Source: Acorus gramineus
Taxonomy: Eukaryota; Streptophyta; Magnoliopsida; Acorales; Acoraceae
Assembly (NCBI GenBank): GCA_030737835.1
Contig: CM060857.1
Coordinates: 12,225,496 to 12,289,495, forward strand
Direction of reading: 5' to 3'
DNA length: 64,000 nucleotides
In this document: positions 47,982 to 58,475 of the stretch, piece by piece
How positions within the stretch are numbered: the first letter of the stretch is position 1
Layout of the letters: the number at the start of each line of letters is the position of its first letter
Position numbers and translations under genes: made by a program
The notes under the pieces: model-generated
The model's input: the letters and a program-made list of their open reading frames with translations, nothing else
What the model was told of the DNA's origin: nothing
Database searches by the model: none

Positions 47982-50900
47982 GTAAGCATTGATTCTTCGA
48001 TTCTACGTGTCTGTGTTTTGGTGCTTTGGATTTGTGGGGTTCGAATTTGTTCATTGGATTTTAGGGTTTGGTTTGTTGTATCTTTTTTTAGGTAACATTA
48101 TTGATTTGATCTTCTTTTTTTTCGTGTTAAATTTTTGTATCTTGAAAGGGTTGGTTTTCATCTGATTATGTTTTTCTTGTTTTTTATGGATTTTTTTAGC
48201 ATCTTTCTTTTTCATGGCTTTCTGGGGAGACATTTTGTTCTTCATAGTAAAAAATTCATACAGGTTCGGTCTGATTGGATTATTTGCTTCTTGTATGTGC
48301 AATATATGGTTGTTTCCATGAAAAATATTTTGTTGCTACAGCTCGCAAGAAGAAGAAAGTTTTGGAATTTTGAGGAACCCTCAGGATACAATAGGTACCT
48401 AGGGTGATTTCTTGCTAGTAATTTGGGAATTCTAATAATCATTAATATTACATCTAATTGATCAAGTTTATTTTATTTTAGGAATAAATGCATCTAAACC
48501 ACTAAAAAAAATCCATATTCAGATTAACATGATTCACTGCACACAATTAACCTTAATGCAATCTGATTTATTGTTAGCCATCCAGTGAGGTGGACACCTT
48601 GTTAAAAACATTTATATTTCCACAAAAAATGTTCCATTTAATTCGAAATACAGCAATGTACAATTGTCACTAAAGCGTATAAGTAATTACATCAGATGTA
48701 CTATTTGAAACAGCTTATAACTGTCCAAGAGGCTGTCCCGAACCTTCAATTGAATACATTTACACACTTCTTTTTACAACCTTCAATGCAATCTCATATA
48801 TCCCATTAGTCATCTATTAGTCATGTATTGAAACATATGCTTTATTACAAATTATCTTATTTAATTTAAAATAGAGTAACATTCATTTTTCATGAAATAG
48901 TATAACTGTTTATACAAGATTTATCATTTCAAAAGATTTAAAAAAAAAAAACGAAGTCCACCTGAAAGAACCCTTTAATCTGCATGAGTCCATGCTTGCA
49001 CACTTTTTTTATCAATACTCTCCAGTGCACCCAATCATCATTAAATAATTTTTTGGTGTTAACTAATCAAGTCACTTAATAAATATGAGTATCTAGTAAA
49101 ACATAGGTAGGTGGCATGTATCTCCAAAAGGGAGTCTATGTCATCTACATATATTTACCACTGGTAATTAAAACTGGACTATTCAAGTACATCCATATCC
49201 GTATCCACTTATGGAAAACAAATACAGATGCATAAACTCATATATCCGCGCTGTATCCACTCCGTCTGCATTGTTAGTTATTCGTTTAGTTGTACTTATG
49301 ATGTATTTTGTTCATATTACCATTAGTGCTATTGCTTTAGCCACATGTCTGCTACTTGGGCTACATTATTCTCCAACCCTGCAAGGAAAGCTAATTGGCG
49401 TGGACATCTCTCTTAGATATCCTATGAACTTCCATATCAATTTTGATGCACCACAACCATTTCTATACATCCGCACATATTTCACATCAAGAACTTAAAT
49501 ACGCATTAGGCTAAACCATAATTTGCAATCTTTGGGAATCATTGAAAAGAAAATGAAAGTTACTGCTACAATAATGTATTCATTATCCCTAATGAAACCC
49601 CCCTGTACACCTGTGTCTTAGCATAAATCACTCACCTTACAGAAAATCGTGATTATAAGTTACATACCTATTAAATTTGGGAAATGAATCAGTAGGAAGA
49701 GGTCAGACAGTTTACAATCGTATCTGTTGCCCAATTCTTTTCAGTTTCCATCATCTTTTTCTTCTTCCTTTCAGTAGCTTTCTTTTATCCATGATATCTC
49801 TGTACTTCATTTAATAGTTCATTATAGGTCCTTGGAATGTTTTTATTTTTGGGCTTTTATTGTTTCCTATTGTTCTTTCCATCAGCAGCGCAAGATATTA
49901 TGGTGTCTAGGCAATTATATGAGCTAATATGAACAAATTGCTTCTCATCTACCTTATTCCAGACTTTGTACTTGTTATCTTAATATGTATATTTCTTGCA
50001 TTGAAATTCTACTGCCCTTCCATTTCTTAAGTTCCAGATCAATCTTGCTTGCTGAACTTATTAATATGGGAGCAGATTTCACACCATTTAGTTTATGTAT
50101 ATGTGTATAGTGTATATGTATGAATACTGAAGATTATTATTCAATTATTGGAATGTTGTATTGTTTAAATATGAATAATTATTTTAATGTTCTTACAAAT
50201 TGATGGTCTGAAATATGAAGTCTGTAATTTCTAGTACTCAATAACAGTTAGTCTACCAACCCAGCTGTTAACCTCTCATAATATTTGTGCACATTTCAAT
50301 TCTTATATTATTGCAAGTAAACCTTCAATAAGTGTCTTTCATACGTTTTGCATTAGTAATGCTAACAAACTTAATAGGCTGAGCAATTGCAGTTAGTTTG
50401 TGATTCGGTATGCTGATTTATATTCCATAAATCACTCACTTTAAATGTGATGTTAACATGATTCTTACAAAGGCTTCAAGTGTATATGATAAAAGAAATT
50501 TTATTCAATATCCCAGTGTCTATAAATATAAAACACATAACCTATTTGCCTATATATTTTACAATTGAGTCTATTATAAGTTACATGCAAATATATACGA
50601 CCACATTTATCAATAATTCAATGTAATTTGGCGATGTGTAGGGTTGGCTATATATATTTGGTTGACTATACAGATATTGCAACCAAAACTTAAGTTTATA
50701 TTGATTTTAAATTTGATATCCACAATATTATTTCATTACTACCCGTTTTGACTATCCAGTTTTAATAGAAACATAAACATTGTAAAACTCCTACTTTTAT
50801 AGTATCTAGTCGTGCATTTGGTGTATAGGGGTTATTAGGTGTTTCCCATTGAATCATTGTTTCATGTCTTCTCATGGCTTGTCTCATCTACAACCATAGG

Positions 50901-51512
50901 GGTTATTAAAATTACATATTAGCAACACATACTTAAGTAAACATTACACAGATGGAGTCTATCTCATATAATTTTATTTAATACTAGTAATTTTACATAT
51001 ATGATAGGTTTATGATAAGGGTGAAATCTGATGTTAATAACCAATGACTATATTTTTTGTTTTATGCTTATTTTTAGTACTATTATGTGTTCAATTTTTA
51101 GCATAATGTCCCCTAACTCAACCTTCATGCTTTACATTATTTTTCATATATGTTGCAATTATGTCATGATAAATGAATGATTCATAGAAACCTTCTACAC
51201 CCATTGGTGCATCCCAATCTTGCGTATAACCAACCCTAACATATAACCGAGTATAAATTGATGTTTACACATCAGTTACATACGTTAATTCATGTACCTC
51301 AGATCAATGGCCAAATAATATATTTATGTGCTCATGTGGGTTAGTCTTATTCTCAATCATATAGATGTCAATGACCAATGAATATGTGTGTGTGTGTGTG
51401 TCTGTGTTCATGTGAGTTATTGTTTTTTCTATTTTCTATAGATGTCCATGACCAATGAATTTATGTATCAATTCAAATATTTAATTCATTCCATGGTGTC
51501 CAATGTGTCTAG

Positions 51513-51887
51513 ATGTCAAAGATGAGCCAGCTTCCCCTACGCATGGCATCCAATAAGAATCGGATTGGAAACTGGACCAACCCGATGGATGCTTGTTTGG
51601 TGGGGTTGCTAGTAGATCAATTTCAACAGGGTAATTGCGTGAAGGGAGTCTTCCAAAACAGTTCTTGGAAGACTATCACTGCAACCTTGAACTATCGAAT
51701 GGCTATGACTTTGGAAATGAGTCATTGCAAGAATCGTTGGAAAGTGTTGAAGCAAACCTATCATCTATACCAAGAACTTAGCAACAAAACAGGATGGGGT
51801 TGGGATGATGCGAGGAAAATGGCTGTACCGGGAGATGCACAGGACTGGGATAGGGTCATATCGGTATGTGTATTTTACAATCCTTGA
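51513..51887 (+). CDS. Myb/SANT-like DNA-binding protein (Harbinger-associated), short
   Basis: The frame starts with ATG just after a TCTAG acceptor-like site and runs 124 residues unspliced. Residues about 20-117 form a Myb/SANT-like (trihelix-type) domain with regularly placed tryptophans: NWTNPMDACLVGLLVDQ (W21), SSWKTITATLN (W52), HCKNRWKVLKQTYHLYQEL (W76), GWGWDDARK (W95, W97), DWDRVIS. Such domains occur in Harbinger ORF1 proteins, which help the transposase reach DNA, and in domesticated plant relatives. A donor at 51863 (TATCG|GTATGT) and acceptor at 51924 (AATTGCAG) would end the protein two codons later (RVISRQ), so both forms are about 119-124 residues and lack the C-terminal half usual in the family. 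Confidence 0.75.
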   Translation: MSKMSQLPLRMASNKNRIGNWTNPMDACLVGLLVDQFQQGNCVKGVFQNSSWKTITATLNYRMAMTLEMSHCKNRWKVLKQTYHLYQELSNKTGWGWDDARKMAVPGDAQDWDRVISVCVFYNP

Positions 51888-52107
51888 TGTGTTATTCATC
51901 TAAATATGGGTTTTCTAATTGCAGAGGCAGTAAGGTGGTGGCTTTCTGGTAGTTTGGTCTGTCAACGTATTGAACTCCTATTCCCCTCTGGGTTATGTGA
52001 TATTTGTTTCCTATATCTGTAAATATTTATTTCGTTGACCATGTCATTTGATAAGTTGGATACTAAATCTATTTTCTATTTATGTAACAGGCACTTGTTT
52101 CCATCGG

Positions 52108-52629
52108 ATGGGAAATTATCCATATTACGCGGTCGCGAAGGGAAGGAAGCCCGGGGTGTATGATAATTGGGCCGCCTGTCAAGCGCAGGTGTATCGCTTT
52201 AGAGGAGCTACATTCATGGGTGTTGAAGACATCGAGGAGGGGTACGCGTTCATCGCATCTGTGAATGAGGGCCTACAGCCAGATGCACCCATCATCGTGT
52301 CGGATACCACACCCACTCCATCAGATGAGACCAAAGGCATGAACAAACCACTGCTACCAGACACTCCACCAGCTACTGCAGATCTTCCAGAGCTTACACC
52401 AACCGAGATACTACAACCATCCTCACAGCCAGTGTACCACCAGTTGTCCTACAGTGCAGAACAGTCACGCCCCATTTCAGGTGACATTCGAACCACTATT
52501 TCCTTGTCTGAGGTTACTGTTCATGGCATTCCAGTTATGCCACTGTTTCTGGGTTTGTTTGCATCACTTGTGGTGCTTGTTGGACTTATTTTCATTATGT
52601 TGTTTCTTTTGTTCCTGCGTCATCAGTAG
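52108..52629 (+). CDS. RNase H1 N-terminal (viroplasmin-like) domain protein with C-terminal membrane anchor
   Basis: A 173-residue frame from the first ATG after an acceptor at 52090 (TATTTATGTAACAG). Residues 3-47 match the RNA:DNA hybrid-binding domain of RNase H1 and viroplasmin-type proteins: YYAVAKGRKPGVYDNWAACQ, QVYRFRGATF, then VEDIEEGYAFI. The catalytic RNase H domain is absent. Residues about 50-130 are a Pro/Thr/Ser-rich linker. About 143-169 is one long hydrophobic helix (PLFLGLFASLVVLVGLIFI) ending just before the last residues RHQ, as in tail-anchored proteins. The frame is +1 relative to the upstream Myb/SANT exon under simple splicing, so it is probably a separate protein made from an alternative transcript. 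I do not know a characterised protein with this layout; function is not assigned. Confidence 0.75.
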   Translation: MGNYPYYAVAKGRKPGVYDNWAACQAQVYRFRGATFMGVEDIEEGYAFIASVNEGLQPDAPIIVSDTTPTPSDETKGMNKPLLPDTPPATADLPELTPTEILQPSSQPVYHQLSYSAEQSRPISGDIRTTISLSEVTVHGIPVMPLFLGLFASLVVLVGLIFIMLFLLFLRHQ

Positions 52630-54233
52630 TATGCAGGAGTTGTTGGGATAGCTGGACAAACTTAATACTTTTATTTTGTGATGCTCACTAGTATATGGGC
52701 AGATTTTGTGGATTATTCAGTTTGTATGGATGTTTAAACACCACATTCTGTTTATCCAAGATGTTAATTTTCATTTAACATCGACAGTACAGGAGGTTAA
52801 TGTGAATATAAACTTATGAATGTATGGTTGTATGTTGTCTTTCAGGTCTATTATTATATAAAATAGCTTTTTTAAACTATGGTGTGTATATGTGTTTAGA
52901 TATGTGTGCGCAGATTTTTATGTACATATAAATGTTAGGGAGTTGATCACAGGGATGGCATAGTTCCAATTGAATATACTGTTAATATGATCAATCTTCA
53001 TGTTCACCATGGTTTCCCATATGAGAAGGGATATTTGGAATTATGTGAAGTGAGGGGTTTATGTCAGTCATATATGTTTTGCAAACTTAACTGTTCTAAC
53101 ATTTTACAATATATTTACAGAGGTCAATACTTACCATATTTCTGCATATATTGTTATTTAAGTATTTACCTATTTTATATAAAAGTAAAATACACAATAT
53201 AGGTGTATAAAAAACTTAGTGGACCCTATTATAATCCATATAAAAATTTACATATAACACATATAAGTTAATTAAATGAAGCAATGTATAAAATCACTAG
53301 GGTTACTTGGTACCCACCAACAATGACATTGATATTGGCAATATAATTTGTTAATAATTCATATTTGAATTTTATTAGATTAGAATAAGCGGATAATTTA
53401 TTACTATTTATGATCAACTGATTGGGTAAATTTAATTAACTCAATCCAAAAAAACCTATCATTACAAAGCAAATGGAATCAACACTAAGCATACATAGAG
53501 TAATTGACAAACATATTTGAAGGTCCACCATAAAATATTACATAAGATGGACGGTACTTATTTAATTTAAATAAGTGTTTTTTCTTGATATATATATATC
53601 AACCTTAACCAAACATAAACATAATCAGTATTTCAATATTAAATTAAATGAAGGCTTATATAAGAATGCTAGTGATATTTGGTACAACAACAATATTGAC
53701 AATGTTACTTGTGTAATAAAATCAATCAATTTTATGGACAACCTATGATTTATATATATTTTATATTTATGCTTATTTTCATTGAGTAAATATAATTAAA
53801 TTGATGTAAGATAATTAGAATCACCATAAAGCATTTGGAATCACCAATGAATACATAGATTAGTTGTAAAAAATATATAAAGGCCCACCATAAAATATTA
53901 CATAAGATGGACCGTCCAGATTTAATTACACTCATGATGGACTGATTTATACCCATTTAATATACACCAAACATAAAAATATATTCCAGGGGCAAAGTTG
54001 ACATTTTAAAAATAATAACTCCCTATCCATCCCTTATCAACCATTTATCCACAGTTTATTCTAGGTCAACCAAACACCAAAAATCTACATTTTACGTTTC
54101 CCAATAAGAATAAATAAGAATAACAAAAACTGCAACCAAACACGGATAGGCCTATTCTGCCAAACACTAATATTTATCCCCGTATAACTATCAGGGCTGA
54201 ATAACGCAATTCCACTTCCCAAACGGGGGGTTA

Positions 54234-55438
54234 TAGTCTAACATATAGGCATGTATACATTATGCATCATTAGACGAGATATATGTTTCATTAATTATAT
54301 ATATATATATATATAAAATAAGTTTAATCAATTTAAAATTAAACATTTTTTACTATTTAAAAAAAAAACGCACATGGTTCGCGTTTTAGATTGTAAAAAA
54401 AATCAAAAGTCTAATATTTTTCATTTTTTTTAAATAGATTAATGCACCACAATAATTCGTGGTTTATGTACTAATGAATATATAAAAATGAGTTTATTTA
54501 ATTTAAAATTGAATGCATTTTATTAAAAACATATACTTTGTCGGATAATGTTTACTATTTAAAAATATATATATATGGTTCGCATTTTAGATTGTATAAA
54601 AAACCAAGAGTTTAACATTTTTTTTTTTATCATTAGATGCACTATATAGATTAATGCACCATAAGGATTGCGTGGTTTATGTACTGAAGAACATTTACAC
54701 TATTAATTAATTTGAGACATTCATCGAATGAGCTATTATTACATCATTGTTACTGATTAGTCTAATCTATTGTAAATGAGTGTTTTACTCCCATGTTACT
54801 TATACCTATTTTGGTCTTATTCCAAGAGCAATTTAAGTTTTAAAGTGCGCTTCATAAATATATATAATCTGATTAAAACTTGAAGGACTTTTATAACAAA
54901 CCTTTGGTGAGAAAGGTTTTCGGTGAATCTCAATTTAAAAAGAAAAATTTCTATATGATATTCACTTAAGCCCCATTTAGAACCAATTAGACCAAATTTT
55001 TTATTGTTAGATTAATTTTTTAAAAGAAGAATACAAAGATTATCACTGGATTGGACACTGGTTTATAGTCATCGGAAACAGTTGCAAAAGAAAGGGATTC
55101 AAAAAAGTGTTTCAGCCCATCTCATTGTATCACATGATCCTGTTTTGTAAACATGAAAATAGAATGATAGATCCAATCCCATTGTAGCTTCAATCGCAGT
55201 CTACACCATTTTTATTTTTTTTTTAAAAAATCATACACTCTTCTATTAAAGTGAATGTTATTACATGAAATGATGCATATATTGAAATACAATTTTATAT
55301 TTTTTTTGTTTAAAAAAAAATAAAATAATTTGCATCATATACCATGATAACGTAGTATATATTATGTTATCACAGTGTATTAGACTGTAAAATGGAATGA
55401 ATGTATCAACACTCAGTGGTCGAGTCACCTTGGGCCCA
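54234..55438. other. AT-rich repeat remnants, no gene seen
   Basis: 54255-54420 and 54465-54700 repeat the phrases ACGCACATGGTTCGCGTTTTAGATTGTA and ATTAATGCACCA, fragments of the GAGTG-TG-TACACTC MITEs. An end of that family (GTATCAACACTCAGTGG) is at 55403. No coding frame. Confidence 0.45.
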
Positions 55439-55474
55439 GGGGGGGGGGGGGGGGGGGGGGCGGAGGGGGGGGGG
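55439..55474 (+). repeat. Poly-G tract (about 35 bases, two interruptions)
   Basis: An almost pure G run broken by one C and one A lies directly left of the hAT element. It could form stacked G-quadruplexes; it is also a place where assembly length is unreliable. Confidence 0.85.
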
Positions 55475-55482
55475 TTCTCATA

Positions 55483-56300
55483 TAGGCCTGTCAACTGGTC
55501 GAGTCCGGGTCGGGTCGGGTCAGGGTGGACCCGGACCCGACTCGTGACAGGACCCTGCGGGTCCGGGTCCAATCTAGGACCCGGCGGGTCCAGAGAAATG
55601 TGGACCCGGACCTGGACCCGTCAGATCCGGGTCGGGTCCGGGTTCGACCCGACCCGGATGGTTGGGTAAAAAAAAAAAAAGAGAGAAGAGCTCATGTATT
55701 TGTTTGTCTTATCATTCTATTTGAAATTTTTTGTAATAAACATTATTGTTAATGAGACTATGTTTGAATATAATTTTATACAATTCAAAAGAAGTAAATG
55801 AATTATTAAACAACATCCAAAACAATAATCACTAACATAAAAAACATATTAACCTAAATAATAAACATAACTAACCTAAACAACATTCAAAACAATATTA
55901 ACCTAAACAACATTCAAAACAATAAACACTAACATATTAACCTAAATAATAAACATAAATCATGCAACAAACTAATTAATCATACAAATTCAAATGCTAA
56001 TAAATTAATTGTCTAAAACAAACCGATTTATAGGCTTGTTATGATTATGATTTATGAACTTGTAGATACAAAAATAAGTTAAGTAAGAAATAAAATTATG
56101 TATCAACTAATACTAATGGTCTTATAATATATGAACATATATTAAAAAAAACAGTCGGGTCCAACGGGTCTAACGGGTCGGGGCGGGGTGGACCCGGACC
56201 CGACCCGTTTGTTTGTTCGGGTCCGCCGGGTCGGGTATATTACACGTGTAATCGGGTCCGGGTCGGGTCCGGGTCTGGACCCGACCCGTTGACAGGCCTA
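55483..56300. mobile_element. hAT-like non-autonomous element with 8-bp target duplication
   Basis: The 818-bp element begins TAGGCCTGTCAACTGGTCG and ends CGACCCGTTGACAGGCCTA. The flanks TTCTCATA and TTCTCATG are an 8-bp duplication with one change. Both ends are dense arrays of GGGTCCGGGTC and GGACCCGGACCC words; the middle (55700-56150) is AT-rich with AAACAACATTCAAAACAATA repeats. No transposase. Confidence 0.85.
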
Positions 56301-56367
56301 TTCTCATGCCCCCCTGGATTTTTTTTTTCTAAAATCATTTTTGTTTTTGTGATAGATTGATTTTAAT

Positions 56368-56656
56368 TATGATAATGTTACGTACAGCTTTATTTTCAGC
56401 CTTAATTCTAGTCTACATGTATTTTGATTTTTTTTTTAAAATAATATATTTTATCTAATGAGTTACATACTTTTATATAAAAAAAAATGAAGCAGATATT
56501 CCACTGAATTGCATTGATGCATCTATGGAAAATGTAAAAAAAAATTTATCGAAGCATATACCTCATTAATGTGAGAATATGTGCCGAATTTTTTGTCAAC
56601 GCATATGAGACTGGAATTTGGACTGAAAAAAAATTGTGTAACAACACTCTTTTAAT
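56368..56656. mobile_element. MITE of the GAGTG-TG-TACACTC family, well preserved
   Basis: The left end (ATGTTACGTACAGCTTTATT, TTCAGCC, TTCTAGTCT) and the inverted right end (GAGTGTTGTTACACAATTTT, TTCAGTCC, TTCCAGTCT) form an imperfect inverted repeat near 40 bp. Its interior matches 36505-37162 and 58010. Confidence 0.7.
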
Positions 56657-57023
56657 TAAGACCCATATGTCATGAGCCTCAAATACATATGAAATTTTTC
56701 AAAAGCAATAGCCCACTACTAAAAAAAATAAAAATAAAACATTACATTTATATTTCGACATCTTTTTTTTTTTGTGAATCATCGATTTGAAATTTAACAT
56801 ATCGTTTTAAAATATGATAATTATCATTTAAAATTATTCAATGATATGTTTTATGTGAATGCCTTTATTTTATTTTATACATATTTATTTTTTAATCTAT
56901 GCTATTAAAATTAAAAAAATATATAATAATATAACTTTTAAAAATATTTATATAAGTCACATTAAGCTCCCCTTTATAAAAATGCTGGCTCCACTCTACA
57001 TAAAATTCTATACCAAATAAAAC

Positions 57024-57778
57024 TGGGGCGGTTATTTCAACCCCATCAACTCCTCCACCCACCCCTTATATTTTTTTTTTTTGTGATCTTAACCCATCCC
57101 TCTCTCGCCTCCTCCACCCACCTTCGCGAAGCCCTCATCGTCATCGATCACATGTCCCGCGACAACCTCCCCGCCACCCCCTCCTCCTACTCCGCCCTCC
57201 TCCGTCAATGCATCCGCCACCGCGACCTCCTCCACGGCCGCGCCCTCCACCGCCACCTCTCCAACCTCCCCCCTTCCCCCATCTCTCCAACTCCCTCATC
57301 TTCCTTTACTCCAAATGCGGTGACCTCCCCGCCTCCCTCTCTATCTTCGATTCCCTCCCCCTCTCCCGCCGCGACCTTGTCTCGTGGTCCGCGCTCGTCT
57401 CTGCATTCGCGCACAACGTCCTCGTCGAGGAGGCGGTCTCCGCCTTCGTTTCCATGCTCGGTTCTGGCTTTCGCCCGAACGAATACTGCTTCTCCGCCCT
57501 CATCTAGGCATGCGCGTCGGATCTGATTGGAAGAGAGGGGGGGGGGGGGGGGGGAGGTTGGAGAGGTGGTGGTGAGGGCGCGGCCGTGGAGGAGGTTGCG
57601 GTGGCGGATGCATTGGCGGAGGAGGGGGAGGCGGGGAGGTTGTCGCGGGATATGCAGTCGAGGACGATAAGGGCTTCGTGGAGGCGGGCGGAGGAGGCAA
57701 GAGAAGGGGTGGGTTAGGATCACAAAAAAACAAAAAAGGGTGTGTGGAGGAGTTGATGGGGTTGAAATAACCGCCCCC
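57024..57778. repeat. Inverted repeat made from a PPR-gene fragment
   Basis: The arm 57024-57290 (GGCGGTTATTTCAACCCCAT ... CTCTCCAACCTCC) is mirrored by 57552-57778 (GGAGGTTGGAGAGGTGG ... ATGGGGTTGAAATAACCGCC). By eye the arms are about 85 percent identical, with a spacer of some 260 bases that contains the rest of the PPR fragment. A poly-G run lies at the inner edge (57537-57554). Confidence 0.85.
57083..57527 (+). pseudogene. PPR protein gene fragment (PLS type), broken
   Basis: The first part (frame from about 57095) reads REALIVIDHMSRDNLPATP, then SYSALLRQCIRHRDLLHGRALHRHL, a typical N-terminal PPR pair. Near 57280 the homologous frame shifts and continues LSNSLIFLYSKCGDLPASLS, RDLVSWSALVSAFAHN, FRPNEYCFSALI. 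At 57505 a TAG replaces the expected codon before ACAS, and homology ends about 20 bases later. The pattern resembles the start of organellar PPR proteins of the EMB2261 type (from memory). PPRs act in organelle RNA processing; this fragment cannot encode a full protein. The 5' half is duplicated in reverse at 57552-57778. Confidence 0.8.
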
Positions 57779-58009
57779 AACAAAACTTCCTCCAATTGGC
57801 ATGCTTGAACCAGAATAGTATTAGCGTTTGTTTGGAAGTTCGAAAACTGGACTAGTCTAAAACCCGTCCTACCCCTATTCAGGCTGGCCCATAGGCCTGT
57901 CAATGGGCCCACTAGACAAGTGTCTGCTGTCCCCTCCTCCTCTCTGAGAGGAGGAGCCACCCCCAATGTGGGCGGAGGAGTCCTTCGTTGTTAAATTATT
58001 TTTTGATAG
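57779..58009. other. Spacer with an isolated hAT-type end
   Basis: TAGGCCTGTCAATGGGCCC at 57893 matches the left end of the hAT element at 55483, but no partner end was found. A short hairpin (CCTCCTCCTCTC/GAGAGGAGGAG) lies at 57933-57955. Confidence 0.4.
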
Positions 58010-58275
58010 TGTGACATAGCTTCTTTTTTTTATTATTTCAATTCTAATTCATCTGTTTTGATTTTTTTTAAAATAATATATATCATTTAAAAATCTATAT
58101 ATATTTTTTATAAAAATAAAACATGTATTCCAATGAATTGTATGAATATATTTATAAAAAATGTAAAAAAATTTTATCGAAATATATATCTCATTAATAT
58201 AAGTATGTGATGTTAAATAAATATATGAGATTAGAAATGGGGTTGGAAAAGAAACAGCCAGGAACATCACTCTTT
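58010..58275. mobile_element. MITE of the GAGTG-TG-TACACTC family
   Basis: The ends (AGTGTGACATAGCTTCTTTT left, AACAGCCAGGAACATCACTC right) and inside (TATAAAAAATGTAAAAAAATTTTATCGAAATATATATCTCATTAATAT-like text) follow the copy at 56368. Confidence 0.6.
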
Positions 58276-58284
58276 TCTTTTAAG

Positions 58285-58475
58285 AGCATGGGCCGAAGCC
58301 TGGGCTTGACCCGTTCGAGTCTGAGCCCGCGGACCTGAGTTCTACCCATCAGGCCAACTCTGCCCGGGCCGGGTTGGGCCGGTTGGCTAAAAAAATAGTC
58401 CGCAGGCTTGGGCCCGTGCCAGGCTTAGGCGTGGATTTCACGGGCTGGACCTACACAGCCTGATCCGCTAACGTG
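58285..58475. repeat. GC-rich repeat of GCCCGGGCC-type words
   Basis: A 190-bp island with repeated GGGCC, GCCCG and GGCTTG words is set in AT-rich DNA. It resembles the inside of the hAT-like elements, but no matching ends or target duplication could be fixed. Confidence 0.4.

Larger units (their letters stand above)
47314..54230. mobile_element. 6.9-kb PIF/Harbinger-like element carrying a Myb/SANT gene and cargo
   Basis: The ends are CCCCCCGTTTG and CAAACGGGGGG, an 11-bp perfect inverted repeat, flanked by TTA on both sides (47311-47313 and 54231-54233). Harbinger elements insert with a 3-bp TWA duplication, and their second gene encodes a Myb/SANT protein; one is present at 51513. The terminal 200 bases of each side are shared with the MITEs at 25476 (both ends) and 10769, including GGGAAACGTAAAA-type text near 54085-54125. 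No DDE transposase frame was found, so the element looks non-autonomous. Positions 47982-51512 contain only short, unrecognised frames and are probably intron and filler. An alternative is that the two ends belong to separate truncated elements. Confidence 0.65.

Noticed and set aside
49211..49498. 95-codon frame inside the Harbinger-like element
   Set aside because: No transposase or other domain is visible and the surrounding DNA is AT-rich; treated as chance.
52048..52107. N-terminal extension of the hybrid-binding protein
   Set aside because: It begins at TTG and lies mostly upstream of the splice acceptor at 52090, so it is intronic.
57205..57966. 253-codon minus-strand frame
   Set aside because: It spans the reverse arm of the PPR inverted repeat and low-complexity Pro-rich sequence, joining unrelated frames.
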